Source of the DNA: Anaerolinea thermolimosa
GTDB lineage: Bacteria > Chloroflexota > Anaerolineae > Anaerolineales > Anaerolineaceae
NCBI RefSeq assembly: GCF_001050195.2
Contig: NZ_DF967965.1
Coordinates: 2,624,994-2,688,993 of the forward strand
Direction of reading: 5' to 3'
DNA length: 64,000 nucleotides
A program made the translations under genes and the position numbers. Below, one piece after another: positions 7,519 to 17,335 of the stretch; the first letter of the stretch is position 1, and every line of letters begins with the position of its first letter. The notes beneath the pieces were generated by a model. That model saw only the letters and a list, made by a program, of their open reading frames with translations. It was not told the DNA's origin and did no database searches.

Positions 7519-8610
7519 ATGGAAGACATCAGTGTAACCAAACGTTTATCCTTTCTGGATCGCTTCCTGACTCTATGGATTTTTCTCGCCATGACGGTCG
7601 GGGTAGGATTGGGATACTTCTTGCCAGGGGTAGAAAACTTCATCAATCGCTTTGCCGTAGGAACCACCAACATCCCCATTGCTATCGGCCTGATCCTGAT
7701 GATGTACCCCCCGCTGGCCAAAGTACACTACGACGAGCTGGGGGATGTTTTTCGAAACTGGAAGGTCCTGGGGCTTTCTCTGCTTCAGAACTGGATTGCA
7801 GGCCCTATTCTCATGTTTATCCTGGCCATTCTCTTCTTGCGGGCGTATCCCAGTTATATGGTGGGGCTGATCATGATCGGCCTGGCACGTTGTATTGCCA
7901 TGGTCATTGTGTGGAACGAGCTGGCCAAAGGCGATACCGAATACGCCGCCGGACTGGTGGCCTTCAACAGCATTTTTCAGGTGCTGTTCTACAGTGTGTA
8001 CGCTTACGTCTTTATCACTGTGCTCCCGCCGCTCTTCGGGTTGCAGGGGAGCATCGTCGATGTCACCATTGGTGAAATTGCGCGCAGTGTGTTCATTTAC
8101 CTGGGTATTCCTTTCATTGCAGGCTTTCTGACCAACAGGGTGCTCATTCGCACCATGGGGAAGGACTGGTATTATCAAAGGTTTATTCCGCGCATCAGCC
8201 CCATCACACTGGCGGCTCTCCTTTTCACCATTGTGGTAATGTTCAGCCTGAAAGGAAACCTGATCGTTACCATTCCCATGGATGTAGTGCGGATTGCCAT
8301 CCCACTGCTCCTCTACTTTGTCATCATGTTCCTGATCAGCTTTGTGATGGGCAAGGTGGTTGGAGCCAACTACAAACAGACCACCACCCTGGCCTTTACC
8401 GCCGCCAGCAACAACTTTGAGCTGGCCATTGCTGTAGCGGTGGCCGTGTTTGGCATCAATTCTGGTGAGGCCTTTACCGCTGTCATCGGCCCGCTGGTCG
8501 AAGTACCGGTGATGATCGGGCTGGTCAATGTTGCCTTCTGGCTCCAGCGGAAATACTTTGGGGTGGAGCGAGCACCTGCCACCGCACCGGCCAGGATTAC
8601 TCCGGATTAA
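7519..8610 (+). CDS. acr3: ACR3-type arsenite efflux permease
   Basis: A 363-aa membrane protein with about ten hydrophobic segments. [13 protein letters not shown] near residues 121-133 contains the invariant Cys (C125) needed for As(OH)3 transport in ACR3, and [12 protein letters not shown] near the C-terminus carries the conserved Glu. ACR3 carriers extrude arsenite across the inner membrane using the proton-motive force. Start 7519 (MEDISV) is favoured; AGGAG at 7501-7505 is 13 bases away, so the ATG at 7498 cannot be excluded. It lies 55 bases behind arsR and is probably co-transcribed with it. Confidence 0.92.
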   Translation: MEDISVTKRLSFLDRFLTLWIFLAMTVGVGLGYFLPGVENFINRFAVGTTNIPIAIGLILMMYPPLAKVHYDELGDVFRNWKVLGLSLLQNWIAGPILMFILAILFLRAYPSYMVGLIMIGLARCIAMVIVWNELAKGDTEYAAGLVAFNSIFQVLFYSVYAYVFITVLPPLFGLQGSIVDVTIGEIARSVFIYLGIPFIAGFLTNRVLIRTMGKDWYYQRFIPRISPITLAALLFTIVVMFSLKGNLIVTIPMDVVRIAIPLLLYFVIMFLISFVMGKVVGANYKQTTTLAFTAASNNFELAIAVAVAVFGINSGEAFTAVIGPLVEVPVMIGLVNVAFWLQRKYFGVERAPATAPARITPD

Positions 8611-8632
8611 GCACCATTCACACCTTCAAATC

Positions 8633-8664
8633 CAGGAGAGGGGCGGCTGACCGCCCCTCTCCTG
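8633..8664. terminator. Perfect 14-bp hairpin between convergent arsenic-type operons
   Basis: Bases 8633-8646 pair with 8651-8664 in a perfect 14-bp stem around CTGA. It lies between the end of acr3 and the end of the facing ferredoxin gene. There is no long T run, so its efficiency is uncertain. Confidence 0.65.
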
Positions 8665-8740
8665 AATTCTCTATCCTGAGTTTATTCGATCATCCCTCTG
8701 CTTTCGCCGGGATCTTTTTCCACTCATGATCCCAACTGCG

Positions 8741-8944
8741 TCAGGAATATTCAATCGCCTGCCCACAGCAGGCCTGCACACAGGCGCCACACTCATCACA
8801 TCGTTGCTCATCGATCACAATCTTCCCTCCCAACGGCGCGTCTTCATCCACCTCATAACGAATAGCACCGTTCGGGCAGGCCGGAATTGCCCTGCAGATC
8901 TGCTCCTGCGCCGGGCATTTACGTTGATTCACCTTCACAGGCAT
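8741..8944 (-). CDS. Small 4Fe-4S ferredoxin-like protein
   Basis: A 67-aa protein. The C-terminal half has CDECGACVQAC (C49, C52, C55, C59), a CxxCxxCxxxC cluster motif. The N-terminal half has C10, C17 and C23 with C23-P24, an imperfect version of the second motif. At least one [4Fe-4S] cluster is expected, the second being less certain. It follows the permease gene by 48 bases and is the last gene of the thioredoxin-like/permease unit, so it may supply electrons to a thiol or metalloid reduction step there. That role is an inference. Confidence 0.75.
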   Translation of the reverse strand: MPVKVNQRKCPAQEQICRAIPACPNGAIRYEVDEDAPLGGKIVIDEQRCDECGACVQACCGQAIEYS

Positions 8945-8992
8945 CTGACACCTCCAAAACCAATCCTTCTCCAGTCCTTCGGGCAGGCAGAT

Positions 8993-10324
8993 TTACAGGC
9001 CGGCAACCACCAAACCAAAGATATATCCGGCCAGGGTACTCAAAACTGCCACCAGAGAAACATAGACGGCTGTTTTCTTCCTTCCCATCACCCCGTTCAA
9101 TACCAGAATGGACTGAAGCGAAAGCTCAGGATCAGCAAGCAAATACGCCAGTAATGGTCCTCGCGCCATCCCCAAATCGAGGAACATACGGGCTACGGGC
9201 ACCTCTACCAGTGTGGGGAAGTACATGAAAACTCCAAAGAGCACCCCAACCAGGTTTGCCCAGAGGGTATTCTGCCCGGCAATGGTGCGTACCCAGGATT
9301 CGGGAAGAATGCCTTTTACCACCCCCGCGGTAAATACACCCACAATCAACAGCGGGAAAATCTGTTTGATAAATTTCCACGTCTCCCAGATCCATCCCGC
9401 CAACTCGTCCCGGCTGAAAAAGCGCCTCCCTACCACGCCGATCGCCCCCAGCAGCACCATTTCACCGATCAACCGCCCATTGATCCCGATCATTAATGAG
9501 CCGGGCTGTTCACTCGGAGCGGCGATTAAAATGGTGAGCCCAACCAGAATGATCGCCGCATAAGCCCAGGATGAAAACCGTTCAAAGATGGTTTCAAAAC
9601 CTTTCCACGCCGTTACTGCGATCGCCACCAGCATCACAATGAGCAGAGCGCCCTGCACACTCAGATTCATCGAAGAAAGAGCAGATTTCACGCCCTCCGA
9701 AAGGTCAATCGGCAACCGTACACTGGCATAGACATGGGTAAGCAGGCTAACCTGTAACGTGCCCACAATCAACACCCCCACCAGCAACACAAACAGCACC
9801 CAAACCGCCGGTCTGACGTGCGCTTCCTGGTCAAAAACCCCGCTTTCCACCATTTCTACCGTTCGAGCCGCTTCTTCTTTACGGAACACCCGGGCCATAA
9901 TCATTCCAATGACAATCCCAAAACCAATAGAAAGCACCAGCCGTGAAACAGCCACGTCAAAACCAATCGCCGCTCCGGTATAGGTGATCGCCAGGATGTT
10001 GATCGCCGGGCCAACAAAAAGAAACGTGATTGCCGGCCCAAGCCCTGCACCGCGTTTCCAGATCCCCGCAAACAGGGGCAAGATGGTGCAGGAACACACC
10101 GCCAGGATAAACCCCCCAAAAGCCGAAGCCGGATAACTGATCCATTTTGAAGCCTTTGGCCCAAGGAACCGGGTAACAGCCTCTTTAGGGATCATGGAAC
10201 TCATAAACCCGGCGAGGATAAAAGCCGGTACCAGACACAGGAGAACATGGGCCGCAAGATAATCTAACAGGCCTGTCCAACCGGACCAGAGCAGGCTTCC
10301 CAGATAACTTAAAAAATTGACCAT
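8993..10324 (-). CDS. Permease of the DUF318/YraQ family, arsenic-locus associated
   Basis: About 443 aa with many hydrophobic helices. Near the N-terminus is CSCTILPLFAGIWKRGAG followed by GPAINILA, the repeated core motif of DUF318/ArsP-like permeases, where the Cys pair is often implicated in metalloid handling. The second half repeats the motif pattern with PTLVEVPVARM. Members are found beside ArsR and thioredoxin-like genes and are proposed to export trivalent arsenicals or other metalloids. ATG 10324 is chosen; an upstream ATG at 10372 starts directly after a terminator T-run and is less likely. A weak promoter (TGGTTG-17-TATTAT) may lie in the gap. Confidence 0.75.
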   Translation of the reverse strand: MVNFLSYLGSLLWSGWTGLLDYLAAHVLLCLVPAFILAGFMSSMIPKEAVTRFLGPKASKWISYPASAFGGFILAVCSCTILPLFAGIWKRGAGLGPAITFLFVGPAINILAITYTGAAIGFDVAVSRLVLSIGFGIVIGMIMARVFRKEEAARTVEMVESGVFDQEAHVRPAVWVLFVLLVGVLIVGTLQVSLLTHVYASVRLPIDLSEGVKSALSSMNLSVQGALLIVMLVAIAVTAWKGFETIFERFSSWAYAAIILVGLTILIAAPSEQPGSLMIGINGRLIGEMVLLGAIGVVGRRFFSRDELAGWIWETWKFIKQIFPLLIVGVFTAGVVKGILPESWVRTIAGQNTLWANLVGVLFGVFMYFPTLVEVPVARMFLDLGMARGPLLAYLLADPELSLQSILVLNGVMGRKKTAVYVSLVAVLSTLAGYIFGLVVAGL

Positions 10325-10372
10325 TGACGAAGCTCTCTCATAATAGTTTTGATATCCAAAATCAACCAGCAT

Positions 10373-10403
10373 AAAAAAGAAAGGCGGTGAACCTCCGCCC
10401 TTC
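10373..10403 (-). terminator. Terminator between the thioredoxin-like and permease genes
   Basis: On the minus strand a 9-bp stem (10403-10395 with 10387-10379, one G-U pair) and 7-base loop is followed by six Ts (10378-10373). It separates two co-oriented genes, so it may reduce permease transcription relative to the upstream gene. Confidence 0.7.
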
Positions 10404-10416
10404 TGGAACAGCAGGA

Positions 10417-10659
10417 TTAACTGGCCTGCTTAAGCCAGCCTTCAATCTCAACCAGCGCGGGAATCCGTCCGGAAGAAACTACTTTTTCGTTGATCACCAG
10501 ACCGGGGGTCGCCAGGATAGGGTATTTCATGATCTCCTGGTAATCGGTCACCTTCTCAAACTCCGCCTCCACACCAAGCTTCTCTACCACCTGACGGGTG
10601 ATGGCTTCCAGACGTTTACAATTGGCACATCCACTCCCAAGAATTTTAATTTTTAACAT
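10417..10659 (-). CDS. Small thioredoxin-like redox protein
   Basis: An 80-aa thioredoxin-fold protein (redox-active disulfide protein/glutaredoxin-like type). C11-A-N-C14 in SGCANCKRL is the active-site disulfide, and the cis-Pro is in ATPGLVIN. Such small proteins commonly sit beside DUF318 permeases and ArsR regulators, where they may reduce a metalloid or the permease Cys pair. GGAG about 9 bases upstream is a ribosome-binding site. It is the first gene after the promoter and ArsR-like operator at 10731-10756. Confidence 0.85.
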   Translation of the reverse strand: MLKIKILGSGCANCKRLEAITRQVVEKLGVEAEFEKVTDYQEIMKYPILATPGLVINEKVVSSGRIPALVEIEGWLKQAS

Positions 10660-10730
10660 GCGTCATTTCTCCTTCAATGAATTTTCGTCTCGGATAATGG
10701 CTTCTTCCTGCCATCCCGAAGCGCACAAAC

Positions 10731-10750
10731 ATATTCGCCGACACGAATAT
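10731..10750. promoter_or_regulatory. Perfect ArsR-type operator ATATTCG-N6-CGAATAT
   Basis: A perfect 7-bp inverted repeat with a 6-bp spacer, just downstream of TATAAT on the minus strand (10751-10756), so it would cover the transcription start of the thioredoxin-like/permease/ferredoxin unit. The same sequence, with two left-half mismatches, occurs over the arsR start at 7026-7045. Confidence 0.65.
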
Positions 10751-10756
10751 ATTATA
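10751..10756 (-). promoter_or_regulatory. -10 box TATAAT of the thioredoxin-like/permease unit
   Basis: TATAAT on the minus strand with a weak TTGGGA at the -35 position, 16 bases upstream. The ArsR-type operator starts immediately downstream. Confidence 0.5.
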
Positions 10757-11019
10757 TCCTCCTCCCAATCCCTCCCAAGGCCAGATGTCACTGGTTTTCA
10801 ATGCATAAAGTAATCATCCCCCTCTTCTGGTCTCTCACGTTCTGGAAACGGTTGAAAATGACTTTCTGTGTACAATCTTCCAGATGAACAGGGCATCTCG
10901 TTTTTAAATCGGAGGGAAGGACGGGTACAGACCACCGATACCCGTATTGAGAACTGGTACAATCCATACGCGAGCATTGCATACCATTTGAGCGATTAGA
11001 ATCCTTACAGGAGTTCATG
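10757..11019. other. Non-coding stretch between arsenic unit and M16C gene
   Basis: Divergent intergenic region with no convincing gene. It contains a small inverted repeat (CGGGTA/TACCCG at about 10922-10944) and TACAAT-like -10 candidates (for example near 10957) without a good -35. ACAGGAG at 11007-11013 is the ribosome-binding site for the peptidase gene. Confidence 0.4.
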
Positions 11020-13929
11020 ATGGAAAGAACACATGGTTTTGAATTGATCAAAGAAGAACGCCTGCCCGAAGTCAACAGCCTCGCCCGGCTCTACCGGCAC
11101 ATTCCGACCGGGGCTGAGGTGTTCTCTCTGATCAACGATGATGAGAACAAAGTATTCGGAGTCACCTTCCGCACCCCGCCCCCTGATTCCACCGGCCTAC
11201 CGCACATCATGGAACATTCGGTGCTGTGCGGATCGAGAAAATACCCCGTCAAAGAGCCCTTCATCGAACTGGCAAAGGGTTCTCTCAATACGTTTCTCAA
11301 CGCCATGACCTATCCCGATAAAACCTGCTACCCGGTCGCCAGCCAGAATCTGCAGGATTTTTACAACCTGGTTGATGTATACCTCGATGCTGTCTTCCAT
11401 CCCCTTCTTGATCCGTTTACCCTGCAACAGGAAGGATGGCACATCGAACTGAACACCCCGGACGGGGAAATGACCTACAAAGGGGTGGTATTCAACGAGA
11501 TGAAAGGCGCCTATTCTTCGCCAGAAGACCTGCTCAACCGTGAAAGCCAGATGCACCTTTACCCGCAATCACCCTACGGGTTAGATTCGGGCGGCGACCC
11601 CCGCCACATCCCCGACCTCACCTACGAACAATGGGTTGCCTTCCACCGTCAGATGTATCATCCATCCAACGCTCGCTTTTATTTCTACGGCAACGACGAC
11701 CCCGAAAAAAGGCTGGAAATTCTGGCGGCTTACCTGAAAGATTACTCCCGTGCTGAGGTCAACACCCAGATTCCGCTCCAGCCGCGCATTGAGCAACCCC
11801 GCCGAACAGTGGTCCCTTATGCGGCCTCGGTTGACGAAGAACGTCACCTTCTCACAGTATCCTGGATGCTCCCTCCAAGACCTGACCCGCGGCTTTCCAT
11901 TGCCTTGATGACCCTGGAACACATCCTCATCGGCACTCCCGCTTCGCCCCTGCGTAAAGCCTTGATCGAATCTGGCCTGGGAGAAGACCTCACCGGCCGC
12001 GGCCTCGACCTGAGCCTGCTTCAGCCGCTTTTCTCGGTAGGAATGAAAGGTGTTCCCCGGGAAAACCTCGAGAAAGTGGAGCACCTCATTCTTGAGACCC
12101 TCACTACCCTGACCCGCGATGGAATTGATCCCGATACTGTTGCCGCCTCATTGAACACGGTGGAATTTCGCCTGCGCGAATTGAACACCGGACGTTTCCC
12201 GCGCGGACTGGCGATCATGCTCGGTGCTCTGGATGCCTGGCTTTACGATGGCGATCCTTTCAGTGCTCTGCGTATTGACCCACCCTTGAAGAAGATCAAA
12301 GAAGAACTGGCACAGGGTGCACTTCTCTTTGAAAACCTCATCGATGAGCATCTGGTGAAAAACCTACATCGGGTTACCGTCATTTTACAGCCCGATCCCT
12401 CCCTGGCGTCCGGGCTGGAGGCTGCAGAACGGGAACGACTTGCCCGCATACGCGAGGGCCTCTCTCAGGCTGAACTCGCCAGGCTGGTAGAAAATACCCT
12501 TGAGCTGCAACGCCGTCAGGAAACCCCCGATCCGCCTGAAGCCCTGGCGTCCATTCCATCTCTCCGGCTGGAAGACCTGGAGCGGCCAGTGAAAACTGTT
12601 CCCGGTGAATGGATGGAAGGCACACCTGCCCCCGTCTTTTACCATGACCTCTTCACCAACGGCATCGTTTATCTTGATCTTGCCTTTGATCTTCATACCC
12701 TCTCACAGGATCTGCTCCCCCTGGTTCCTCTCTTTGGTCGTGCTCTTACCGAGACCGGTGCTCATGACCAGAGCTTCGTTCAGCTGCTTCAACGCATCGG
12801 ACGCGCCACGGGTGGAATTCACGCCTACCCCTTTGTATCTGCGGCACAAGGGCGCCCTCAGGCTGAGGCCTGGCTGATGGTACGCGGCAAGGCGATGCTT
12901 CCTCAGGCGGGTGAGCTTTTCTCCATTCTCAAAGATATCCTCACAGGTGCTCACCTCGATGACCGTGAGCGCTTCAGACAAATGGTGCTGGAAGAAAAAG
13001 CTTCTCTCGAAGCCGGGTTAATACGCGCCGGGCACCGACTGGTGAATACCCGCCTGCGCGCACACTTTGACGAAGCCGGATGGGTGAATGAACAAATGGG
13101 TGGAGTGAGTTACCTTCAGTTCCTGCGCGATCTCAGCCAGCAAATCGATCGTGACTGGGCAGAGGTGCAGGCCAGGCTTGAACGCATTCGCCAGCTTCTT
13201 GTAAAGCAGGGCGGCGTGGTGGCCAATGTAACCCTCGATGCCGGTGGCTGGCAGCAGGTGCGCCCGGCTCTGATAGACTTTCTGGCTGCTCTCCCCCCCG
13301 GCAAAACCCGGCGTGAGGCGTGGCAACAGAGTAACTTTCCTGCCGTTGAAGGCCTGGCCGTTCCCTCACAGGTCAACTTCGTGGGTAAAGCCGGTAATCT
13401 GTACACCACCGGCTACCAGTTGGATGGCTCGATTCTGGCCATCCTCAACTACCTCAATGCCACCTGGCTCTGGGAGCGGCTCCGTGTGCGCGGCGGTGCT
13501 TATGGTGGGTTTGCTACCTTCGACCATCATTCCGGATACTTCTCATTCCTCTCTTACCGCGACCCCAACCTGCTAGAAACGCTGGTGAATTATGACCAGA
13601 CGGCTCACTTCCTGAAGGAGCTTTCGCTCTCCGAGGCCGAACTCACCAAGGCCATCATCGGAGCGATTGGCGAACTGGATGCCTATCAGCTTCCTGATGC
13701 AAAGGGCTTCACCGCCATCGTGCGGCACCTGCTCGGTGTGACCGATTCGTGGAGACAGGAATTTCGCAATCAGTTGCTCGAAACACGTCCTCAGCACTTC
13801 CGGCAACTGGCAGAAGCCCTGGAGATACTCAATCCGAACGGACACATTGCTATTCTGGCCGCGCAGGAGGTGTTACAAAAAGCTTCGGTTGAACATCTGA
13901 AGGGGATGCGTATCGCACAAATCCTGTAA
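11020..13929 (+). CDS. PreP-like M16C metallopeptidase
   Basis: A 969-aa M16 peptidase of the single-chain M16C (presequence protease/Cym1) type. The inverted zinc motif HxxEH is at residues 62-66 (HIMEH), followed by SRKYPVKEPFIELAKGSLNTF and an Asn-Ala-Met-Thr-Tyr-Pro element typical of the family. A second Glu in FNEMKGAYS supplies the third zinc ligand. The C-terminal half has a degenerate copy of the fold with an RVRGGAYGG glycine-rich element. These enzymes degrade peptides in a closed chamber. No signal peptide is visible, so it is likely cytoplasmic. ATG 11020 is preferred to 11017 from ACAGGAG spacing. It has no operon partner. Confidence 0.9.
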   Translation: MERTHGFELIKEERLPEVNSLARLYRHIPTGAEVFSLINDDENKVFGVTFRTPPPDSTGLPHIMEHSVLCGSRKYPVKEPFIELAKGSLNTFLNAMTYPDKTCYPVASQNLQDFYNLVDVYLDAVFHPLLDPFTLQQEGWHIELNTPDGEMTYKGVVFNEMKGAYSSPEDLLNRESQMHLYPQSPYGLDSGGDPRHIPDLTYEQWVAFHRQMYHPSNARFYFYGNDDPEKRLEILAAYLKDYSRAEVNTQIPLQPRIEQPRRTVVPYAASVDEERHLLTVSWMLPPRPDPRLSIALMTLEHILIGTPASPLRKALIESGLGEDLTGRGLDLSLLQPLFSVGMKGVPRENLEKVEHLILETLTTLTRDGIDPDTVAASLNTVEFRLRELNTGRFPRGLAIMLGALDAWLYDGDPFSALRIDPPLKKIKEELAQGALLFENLIDEHLVKNLHRVTVILQPDPSLASGLEAAERERLARIREGLSQAELARLVENTLELQRRQETPDPPEALASIPSLRLEDLERPVKTVPGEWMEGTPAPVFYHDLFTNGIVYLDLAFDLHTLSQDLLPLVPLFGRALTETGAHDQSFVQLLQRIGRATGGIHAYPFVSAAQGRPQAEAWLMVRGKAMLPQAGELFSILKDILTGAHLDDRERFRQMVLEEKASLEAGLIRAGHRLVNTRLRAHFDEAGWVNEQMGGVSYLQFLRDLSQQIDRDWAEVQARLERIRQLLVKQGGVVANVTLDAGGWQQVRPALIDFLAALPPGKTRREAWQQSNFPAVEGLAVPSQVNFVGKAGNLYTTGYQLDGSILAILNYLNATWLWERLRVRGGAYGGFATFDHHSGYFSFLSYRDPNLLETLVNYDQTAHFLKELSLSEAELTKAIIGAIGELDAYQLPDAKGFTAIVRHLLGVTDSWRQEFRNQLLETRPQHFRQLAEALEILNPNGHIAILAAQEVLQKASVEHLKGMRIAQIL

Positions 13930-13947
13930 TAAAGGTGCCAGCCTCTC

Positions 13948-13976
13948 TTGACAGATGGTGATTAATTCAATACAAT
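13948..13976 (+). promoter_or_regulatory. Promoter of the LacI/GH65 operon
   Basis: -35 TTGACA (13948-13953), 17-base spacer, -10 TACAAT (13971-13976). Transcription would start near 13983, inside the palindromic operator. Confidence 0.8.
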
Positions 13977-14008
13977 CAATGCGAACGTTCGCACGAACGT
14001 TCGCATTG
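13977..14008. promoter_or_regulatory. LacI-type double operator
   Basis: A 32-bp near-perfect palindrome containing two copies of CGAACGTTCG; only the two central positions break symmetry. It begins right after the -10 box and covers +1, so the LacI protein encoded next probably represses its own operon. Confidence 0.75.
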
Positions 14009-14016
14009 ACGGATTC

Positions 14017-15075
14017 ATGAGGCACCTCATGCCCTCCTCCCGCCGCGTCACCCTTAAAGAAGTTGCCCGCCAGGCAGGTGTCAGTTATCAGACCGTTTCT
14101 AAATTATTGAACGGGCAGGTACGCCTTTTGCCCGAGACAGAAGCTCGGATCCGTGAAGCCGTGGACCGCCTGGGATACCGCCCTCTCTATCCTGCCCGCA
14201 GCTTGCGGTCACGCACCAGCCGCACCCTCGGCTACTCCTGGACACCTGCCACCCCTGATTCCCCCAACCAGATTCTCGATCTCTTGCTCCAATCCATGCT
14301 CTCGGCAGCCGAAGCAAGTGATTATCACCTTCTCTGCTTCGCTCACCATTTTGATGTGCGGCGTGAACTGGAAACTTATCTGACTCTCTATGAGACTCGT
14401 CGAGTAGATGGGTTCATCCTCTCCAGCGTCGAATATGACGACCCGCGTATTCTGTTTCTCCTTGAGCGAGAAATTCCTTTCGTGGCTTTTGGGCGCTCCA
14501 ACCCGGAACTCCAGTTCCCCTGCATTGATGTCGATGGTTGCGAAGGGTTGCGCATGGTTGTCAATCACCTTTTGGAATCAGGTCACCGTCGTATTGCCGT
14601 CCTGGCCTGGCCAGAAACCTCACGGGTTGGCAACAACCGCCTTGAGGGATACCTTCAGGCCATGCATTCAGCCGGTCTTGAACCCGACTCGCTCTGGATC
14701 CAACGGGGAGAAGGGCAGGTTGCCTTTGGCGAAGAAGCCACCCGGCGGCTTCTAAACCTCCCTCCAGAAAGACGCCCCACAGCCATTGCCGCGCTGAACG
14801 ACCTCATGGCCTTTGGCGCTCTGAGAGCCGCACAGCAATCAGGACTCCACGTGGGAAGTGATATTGCCATCGCCGGGTTTGACGATACCCCTGCGGCACG
14901 CTATGTCCATCCCCCCTTAACTTCTGTCCGGCAACCCATCTGGCAAATTGGGCAACAATTGATCGCCATGCTTCTGGAGGTTTTAAACCATGCGTATACC
15001 TCTCCACCTGAATGTGTCCTCCTGGCTCCCGAATTGATCGTTCGCGCATCCACCTCACCCGAAGCCAGCGAGTAG
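14017..15075 (+). CDS. LacI-family transcriptional repressor
   Basis: A 352-aa regulator. The N-terminus has the LacI helix-turn-helix (VTLKEVARQAGVSYQTVSKL, residues about 11-30) with the hinge helix after it, followed by a periplasmic-binding-protein-like effector domain (HRRIAVLAW, PTAIAALNDLMAFGAL, IAIAGFDDTPAARYVHPPLT). The Y/T/V-S-K recognition residues are typical of LacI operators with a central CG. The start is ATG 14017 or 14029; both keep the HTH. The operon with a GH65 phosphorylase and beta-phosphoglucomutase suggests an alpha-glucoside or its product is the inducer. Confidence 0.9.
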   Translation: MRHLMPSSRRVTLKEVARQAGVSYQTVSKLLNGQVRLLPETEARIREAVDRLGYRPLYPARSLRSRTSRTLGYSWTPATPDSPNQILDLLLQSMLSAAEASDYHLLCFAHHFDVRRELETYLTLYETRRVDGFILSSVEYDDPRILFLLEREIPFVAFGRSNPELQFPCIDVDGCEGLRMVVNHLLESGHRRIAVLAWPETSRVGNNRLEGYLQAMHSAGLEPDSLWIQRGEGQVAFGEEATRRLLNLPPERRPTAIAALNDLMAFGALRAAQQSGLHVGSDIAIAGFDDTPAARYVHPPLTSVRQPIWQIGQQLIAMLLEVLNHAYTSPPECVLLAPELIVRASTSPEASE

Positions 15076-15112
15076 TCCGATCCATCTCATAGAAATGATG
15101 AGGAAACAGAAA

Positions 15113-17335
15113 ATGCAATTGCCTGACCCCGCCTGGTGTATTACGCAAAATTCATGGGAACCTGCCCATCAGCGCCACAGCGAGACCATCTTCACCATCG
15201 GAAACGGCTATCTGAGCACACGCGGTGTGTTTGAGGAAGGGTATCCGCGCGAAAGCCGCGCCACATTCCTGCATGGCGTGTTCGACGACGTCCCCATTGT
15301 CTTCACCGAGCTTGCCAACATACCTGACTGGCTGGAGCTAACCATTCTGTTAGACGGCGAGCACTATTGCCTCAATATGGGGGAAGTCCTCTTTTTTGAG
15401 CGTTCCCTTGACCTGCGCAACGGTTTGCTTACAAGGCGGGTACGCTGGCGCAGTCCTCAGGGGAATATCACCCTGCTGGAGTTTGAACGCTTTGCCTCGC
15501 TGGCTGACTCCCATTCCACACTCCTTCGGGTAAAGATTACTCCTGAAAACTACTCTGGCACGGTTGAAATCCACGCCGGGATTAATGGCGAGGCCGATAA
15601 CGAAGGGTATAAACACTGGGAATGGCTGGGGCAGGCCGCTCACAATGGTAGTCTCTGGTTACACACACGCACCCGGGCTTCTCAGATTGAGCTGGCCGCA
15701 GCCGCCCGCCTCTCCCTGAAAAGTCAATCCGATATTCAGATGGAATCGTGGAACGTCCACAACCACCCGACCCTCGTACGTCGCACGGCTCTGAGAGCAG
15801 GAGAGTCCATCGAGATCGAAAAAGTGGTGGTTTATTACACTTCACGAGATACTTCCCATCCACTGGATGCTGCCCGTCAGCATCTGGCGGAGCTTCCCAA
15901 CCCGGCCTGGGATTCTCTCTGGCGGCCTCATCAGGAAAACTGGGAAAAGGAATGGCAGACCTGTGACGTAGAAATCGAGGGCGACCCCGAAGCCCAGATC
16001 GCAGTTCGCTTCAGCCTCTTCCAGCTTCTCATTGCCGCACCCCGCCAGGACGAACACGTCAGTATTGGGGCAAAAACTTTAAGCGGGTATGGGTATCGCG
16101 GGCATGTCTTCTGGGACACCGAAATCTTCATGCTCCCCTTTTTCACCTACACTCAGCCAGCCATTGCTCGCAACCTTCTTTCTTACCGCTACCACAACCT
16201 CGATGGCGCCAGGCGTAAAGCACGTGCTAATGGGTTTGAGGGTGCCCAGTACCCCTGGGAAAGCGCCGCTACTGGCGACGAAGTGACCCCCACCTGGGTG
16301 CCTCATTTTGCCGATCGAACCAAGATGGTACGTATTTGGACTGGCGACATTGAGATTCACATATCCGCCATGATCTGTTACGCTCTCTGTCAGTACTGGA
16401 AAGCCACCGGAGACGATCATTTTATCCTCCACCGTGGCGCTGAGATTTTCTTCGAGGTAGCCCGCTTCTGGGCCAGCCGCGCCGAATGGAATAAAGAGCA
16501 CTCCCGTTATGAATTCCATGACGTTATTGGCCCGGATGAATACCACGATCATGTGGATAACAACGCCTTTACCAACGCTTTCGCCCGCTGGACTCTCCAG
16601 AACGCCATCCGGCTCTATTCCTGGTTAACCCGGAATCACCCCGATATTGCTGCAACTTACTGTGAAAAGCTCCATCTCATGCCCGCGGAATTACAGCAGT
16701 GGCAGGATGTGGCCGAGAAGATTTACTTCCCTTACGATCCACAGACCGGCCTGATCGAGCAGTTTGACGGATACTTCCAGAGGCGAGATGTAGACTTACA
16801 GGCTCTGGAACCCCGCAGCGAGTCAATCCAGTCCATTTTTGGCATTGAAGGCGCAAACCTCACCCAGGTGCTCAAACAGCCCGACGTGCTCATGCTGGCC
16901 TATCTCTTACCCGAATTACTCGACGAGCGCAGCCTGCAAGCCAATTATGACTACTATACTCCCCGAACCGATCACACATACGGCTCCTCCCTTGGGCCTT
17001 CCATTCAGGCAATTATGGCCTGTCGGTTAGGAAAACAGGAAGATGCCTACGAACATTTCATGCGCGCCGCCCGGGCTGACCTGCGCGATGTGCGCGGCAA
17101 TGCCGGTGATGGTATCCATGGCGCTTCCGCGGGAGGCGTCTGGCAGGCGGTGGTCTTCGGCTTCGGTGGACTTCACATGGATCAACATGGCTGGCACATT
17201 GTGCCTCGCCTGCCTTCCCACTGGAAGCGCCTGAAGTTCCACTTCACCTGGCGCGGACACCCCTACCTCATTGACCTGCCCAACCATGGGCCATTTTCTT
17301 CAGAGGCACAGGATGATTCGCGGGTTTCTCTTTGA
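15113..17335 (+). CDS. Glycoside hydrolase family 65 phosphorylase (disaccharide phosphorylase-like)
   Basis: About 740 aa. The N-terminal beta-sandwich contains the NGYLSTRG element and the (alpha/alpha)6 catalytic domain contains [17 protein letters not shown], whose Glu (residue 476) is the general acid of GH65. A HMDQHGW motif and a C-terminal beta-rich domain are also present. GH65 enzymes phosphorolyse maltose, trehalose, kojibiose or nigerose to beta-glucose 1-phosphate and glucose; which one cannot be told. The beta-phosphoglucomutase next door fits this product. ATG 15113 is chosen from AGGAAA 6 bases upstream; 15095 is possible. Confidence 0.9.
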   Translation: MQLPDPAWCITQNSWEPAHQRHSETIFTIGNGYLSTRGVFEEGYPRESRATFLHGVFDDVPIVFTELANIPDWLELTILLDGEHYCLNMGEVLFFERSLDLRNGLLTRRVRWRSPQGNITLLEFERFASLADSHSTLLRVKITPENYSGTVEIHAGINGEADNEGYKHWEWLGQAAHNGSLWLHTRTRASQIELAAAARLSLKSQSDIQMESWNVHNHPTLVRRTALRAGESIEIEKVVVYYTSRDTSHPLDAARQHLAELPNPAWDSLWRPHQENWEKEWQTCDVEIEGDPEAQIAVRFSLFQLLIAAPRQDEHVSIGAKTLSGYGYRGHVFWDTEIFMLPFFTYTQPAIARNLLSYRYHNLDGARRKARANGFEGAQYPWESAATGDEVTPTWVPHFADRTKMVRIWTGDIEIHISAMICYALCQYWKATGDDHFILHRGAEIFFEVARFWASRAEWNKEHSRYEFHDVIGPDEYHDHVDNNAFTNAFARWTLQNAIRLYSWLTRNHPDIAATYCEKLHLMPAELQQWQDVAEKIYFPYDPQTGLIEQFDGYFQRRDVDLQALEPRSESIQSIFGIEGANLTQVLKQPDVLMLAYLLPELLDERSLQANYDYYTPRTDHTYGSSLGPSIQAIMACRLGKQEDAYEHFMRAARADLRDVRGNAGDGIHGASAGGVWQAVVFGFGGLHMDQHGWHIVPRLPSHWKRLKFHFTWRGHPYLIDLPNHGPFSSEAQDDSRVSL

